DNA of 64,000 bases, taken from the NCBI GenBank assembly GCA_943736015.1, contig OX031065.1, positions 27,914,427-27,978,426 on the forward strand, read 5' to 3'. Numbering within the stretch: the stretch's first letter is position 1; each line of letters starts with the position of its first letter. This DNA comes from Tridacna crocea (Eukaryota; Mollusca; Bivalvia; Cardiida; Cardiidae). The notes beneath the pieces were generated by a model, which ran no database searches, was not told where the DNA came from, and saw nothing but the letters and a program-made list of their open reading frames with translations. Of the stretch, positions 61,674 to 64,000 are shown piece after piece. The translations under genes and the position numbers were made by a program.

Positions 61674-61890
61674 TTCTATTCTAGACTGGTCCCGATTGGA
61701 AGCATTCATTTTACAGATGATAGGATTATTGTGGCTCAAAAGTTAAAATTTGTATATGGAAGGGTAGAAAACATTGTGGGAAAAGGAGAAAATGCTAGTT
61801 ATCAGCATTTTCTCCTTCTCACACAATGTTTTCATAAGTTTTCTGTTTCGGGTCCATGAAAACCTGGGGTTGTTTGGTAAAGCCTGTTAA
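61674..61890 (+). repeat. P1 MITE, main part of the copy split by hAT
   Basis: CTAGACTGGTCCCGATTGG, a full palindrome, then GTTTGGTAAAGCCTGTTAA. Confidence 0.8.
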
Positions 61891-61914
61891 ATGATGAAAA
61901 TTTCTTTGACAGGA

Positions 61915-62139
61915 TTAACCTTTTACCTCACAGTTCCGATTTTCAACAACCCTGTAGGAGAATGCTTTTAAAAACATTGTGGGAAAAGGAGAAAACACTG
62001 GTAATCAGCATTTTCTCCTTTTCCCACATTTTCATCTCATTCCAAAACAAAAATCATCATTTCAGTTATATTTAATTTGTTGTCTGCAAATCCTTTCAAT
62101 TTGGACCAGTCCAAATTTTTGTTGGATCTAAAGAGTTAA
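61915..62139 (-). repeat. P1 MITE
   Basis: TTAACCTTTTACCTCACAG to TTGGATCTAAAGAGTTAA. Confidence 0.8.
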
Positions 62140-62169
62140 AAACATTGTGGTCACCAGTGTTTTCTTTTC
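62140..62169 (+). repeat. P1 core piece beside an M repeat
   Basis: AACATTGTGGTCACCAGTG precedes the M copy. A matching palindrome arm and right arm follow it at 62523-62604, so the M copy probably sits in the P1 hairpin. Confidence 0.5.
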
Positions 62170-62522
62170 ATTATATCCTGCTAGATGGCATTCTACAAAT
62201 ACACGTCTAATTTGGGTATCCTGGGTACAGAACCAGACTACTTTTCTACCCAACAACAGTTACTTTGAATTTCAAAACAAGATAAAAGTTTACTCAATAA
62301 AATGCTCCCAGGTGCGATTTATACAGCTATGATCAGCAGTATAGAGAAATCTGGAGCTAAACAGGCCTGATTTCTCCTCAAACGTATATTGATGAAAGCC
62401 ATTTTCTCCATTGCTACTTTATAGCACATATTATTAGAACAATCCCCAACATTGGGGAGAGTGATGTATCGTAATATAAGACTGGTCAAATCTTCGAAGA
62501 ATATGGAATGTGCAGACAATGT
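62170..62522 (+). repeat. M repeat, copy 3
   Basis: CTAGATGGCATTCTACAAAT, AATTTGGGTATCCTGGGTAC, AACAGGCCTGATTTCTCCTC and TAAGACTGGTCAAATCTTC. Confidence 0.75.
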
Positions 62523-62606
62523 TTTCTTTTCTATCACAATGTTTTCAAAAGCTTTTACTCATCCAGGTTATGAAAACATGGGATTCTTTGTTTAAAGGGT
62601 TAATCA

Positions 62607-62832
62607 ACTCATTACCAAATGACAACATTTTAGGCTTGCCCAAATCGAAAGCATTTGCAGATGACAAAATAAAAGTGACTGAAAATTTGAAATTTGTTTT
62701 GTAAAGGGTAGAAAACATTGTGGGCAAAGAAGAAAATGCTGGTTACCAGCATTTTCTCCTTTTCCCACAATGTTTTCTAAAGGTATCTTTCTCAGGGGTG
62801 TCAAAAGTAGGAACTGTGTGGTAATGGGTTAA
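62607..62832 (+). repeat. P1 MITE, well preserved
   Basis: AACTCATTACCAAATGAC to CTGTGTGGTAATGGGTTAA. Confidence 0.8.
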
Positions 62833-63127
62833 GAGCAAAATTATAGTGGCTGACATTATTTGTTAACCAGTCTTGTCCTTCTTCTCAAAATAGAAAGACA
62901 AAAGTAGTCATTCCAAGCCAACATTTCTGAGCCAAAATTTCTCTTTCATGTGTCCTTAATATAAATTTAACACTGCTACTAACTCACTAATAGATGTTCT
63001 AATGACGTCTTTACAAAGAATGCAACTCATCTCTGACGTCTTTACAATTACTCTAATTAACCAGTCTGGCAGAAGCCTGTGGGGGAAGATGTTTCTGCAA
63101 ATTTAAAATAGCCTGTATACTTAAAGA
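62833..63127. other. Unassigned
   Basis: TGACGTCTTTACAA is duplicated at 63004 and 63037. No gene. Confidence 0.4.
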
Positions 63128-63332
63128 TAACCCATTACCATAACGTCTCGAGTTTCATTGAACTTTAAGATGAAAGCTTGTGATACATGGGCAACTGTTA
63201 CCAGCATTTTCTCCTATTCCCTTTCAAAGACAATTTCTACAACTTCAGCCATATTTGACTCAAATTTTGTCTCTTGCAAATGCTTTTCACGTGGACAGGT
63301 CCAAAATATCGATGTTTGGTAAAGAGTTTGTA
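63128..63332 (-). repeat. P1 MITE, diverged
   Basis: AACCCATTACCATAACG to GATGTTTGGTAAAGAGTTT with half a palindrome. Confidence 0.6.
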
Positions 63333-63435
63333 TGATCTTCTTGTATGAGCTCTTTACAAACCAAACATTATCTGCAAAATCGTTTGTAATGTAGTATCTA
63401 ACTCTCTCTTTTGCAACCTATAAGTACTGTATATG

Positions 63436-63611
63436 CAGAGCTCCAAATAACGGGGAGTGATGGTATTCAAAATCCATTATTTCTCTTCCAAACCCTATGT
63501 TGTGGGTATTCATTAGAATCATCTAAATGGACGGTTCTAATAGGGTTTAGTGGGTAATTATCAATATTTTCAATTTTGAAATCAAAATCGCTCCCTCTAT
63601 CTGGAGCTCTG
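63436..63611. mobile_element. Small TIR element (176 bp)
   Basis: Imperfect terminal inverted repeats of about 27 bp, CAGAGCTCCAAATAACGGGG and CCCTCTATCTGGAGCTCTG. No coding sequence and no clear target duplication. The CAG start would suit hAT, but this is weak. Confidence 0.55.
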
Positions 63612-64000
63612 TTGGATTGGCTGAAAAAGTCTACTGAAATTCAGATTCTTAGCCAATAAAAGTGAGTTGACAAGCAGATAATATACGTCTAAAATCAGAG
63701 CGTATGTTCTGTGCAGTCTGATCTTGAACCTATGCCTTCCACATAAGCTACTGTTTTACCTATTGCCCATAATGGGCTACAGATATTTACTTCAAGTTGA
63801 ATCAATTGGAAAGGAAAATCTTCTGGTATTCAGTTAAATGTGACCTATCTCACAAAAAGGGATGATCTGGGAATTCCATGGATTAATTAAACGAAGTAAA
63901 AATAGTGCAGGTCAATTTATGTTGATAATTCAAAAATGATTGTATAAAAAGGTAGAATGACTACTTTTCAAACAGAAAATAGCATAAAAGTGAAAAATGT
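63612..64000. other. H3 half-hairpin and unassigned end of window
   Basis: GTGCAGTCTGATCTTGAACC at about 63714 is an H3 arm. The rest is unassigned. Confidence 0.4.

Overview
This looks like a window of animal nuclear DNA, most likely from a bivalve mollusc (clam-type). It is AT-rich and intron-poor in obvious coding sequence. It is crowded with palindromic MITEs, tandem-repeat-bearing Helentron/'pearl'-like elements and an I/Nimb-type LINE of the kinds known from bivalves. The species call is an inference from repeat style only. There is no prokaryotic operon, CRISPR array, rRNA gene or convincing free-standing tRNA gene.

Layout. The dominant component is one MITE family, called P1 here. 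It is about 226 bp, is bounded by TTAA, has ends of the form CYCTTTACCAMACRA, and is centred on a palindrome of about 66 bp. I count roughly 60-70 full, deleted or split copies on both strands, about a fifth to a quarter of the window. A sister family, P2 (about 235 bp), has the same end type and a related palindromic core. A third hairpin repeat, H3, occurs about 20 times. Other dispersed families are the K repeat (three copies, about 590-730 bp), the M repeat (three copies, about 350-400 bp), four Helentron-like families (HL-1 to HL-4), two segments packed with TTCATGAA palindromes, a fold-back element and tRNA-derived SINE material.

The one large coding locus is a complete minus-strand LINE (34860-41371). 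It has an ORF1 protein with three zinc knuckles and an ORF2 protein with endonuclease, reverse transcriptase and RNase H. It is flanked by a 10-bp target duplication and interrupts a P1 copy. Three DNA transposon remnants can be typed: a Harbinger-like element (14424-15131) that keeps a promoter and start codon; a pogo/Tc1-mariner-like element (45634-47157) carrying a HIRAN-like gene; and a hAT-like element (60544-61673) that keeps the zinc-finger start of its transposase.

Host genes appear only as exon-like islands. The best are a first coding exon on the minus strand at 51862-52093, in a CpG-richer patch with a possible divergent plus-strand first exon at 52344-52421, and minus-strand exon-like blocks at 58626-58826, 54267-54439, 29626-29730 and 14092-14313. 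A short plus-strand terminal exon may lie at 10553-10597. I could not assign a protein family to any of them. The simplest reading is that most of the window is repeat-filled intron and intergenic DNA between and within several host genes. Nested insertions (LINE, hAT, fold-back, K and HL-3, all inside P1; HL-1 inside K; K inside HL-3) give a relative age order, with P1 older than most of its residents.
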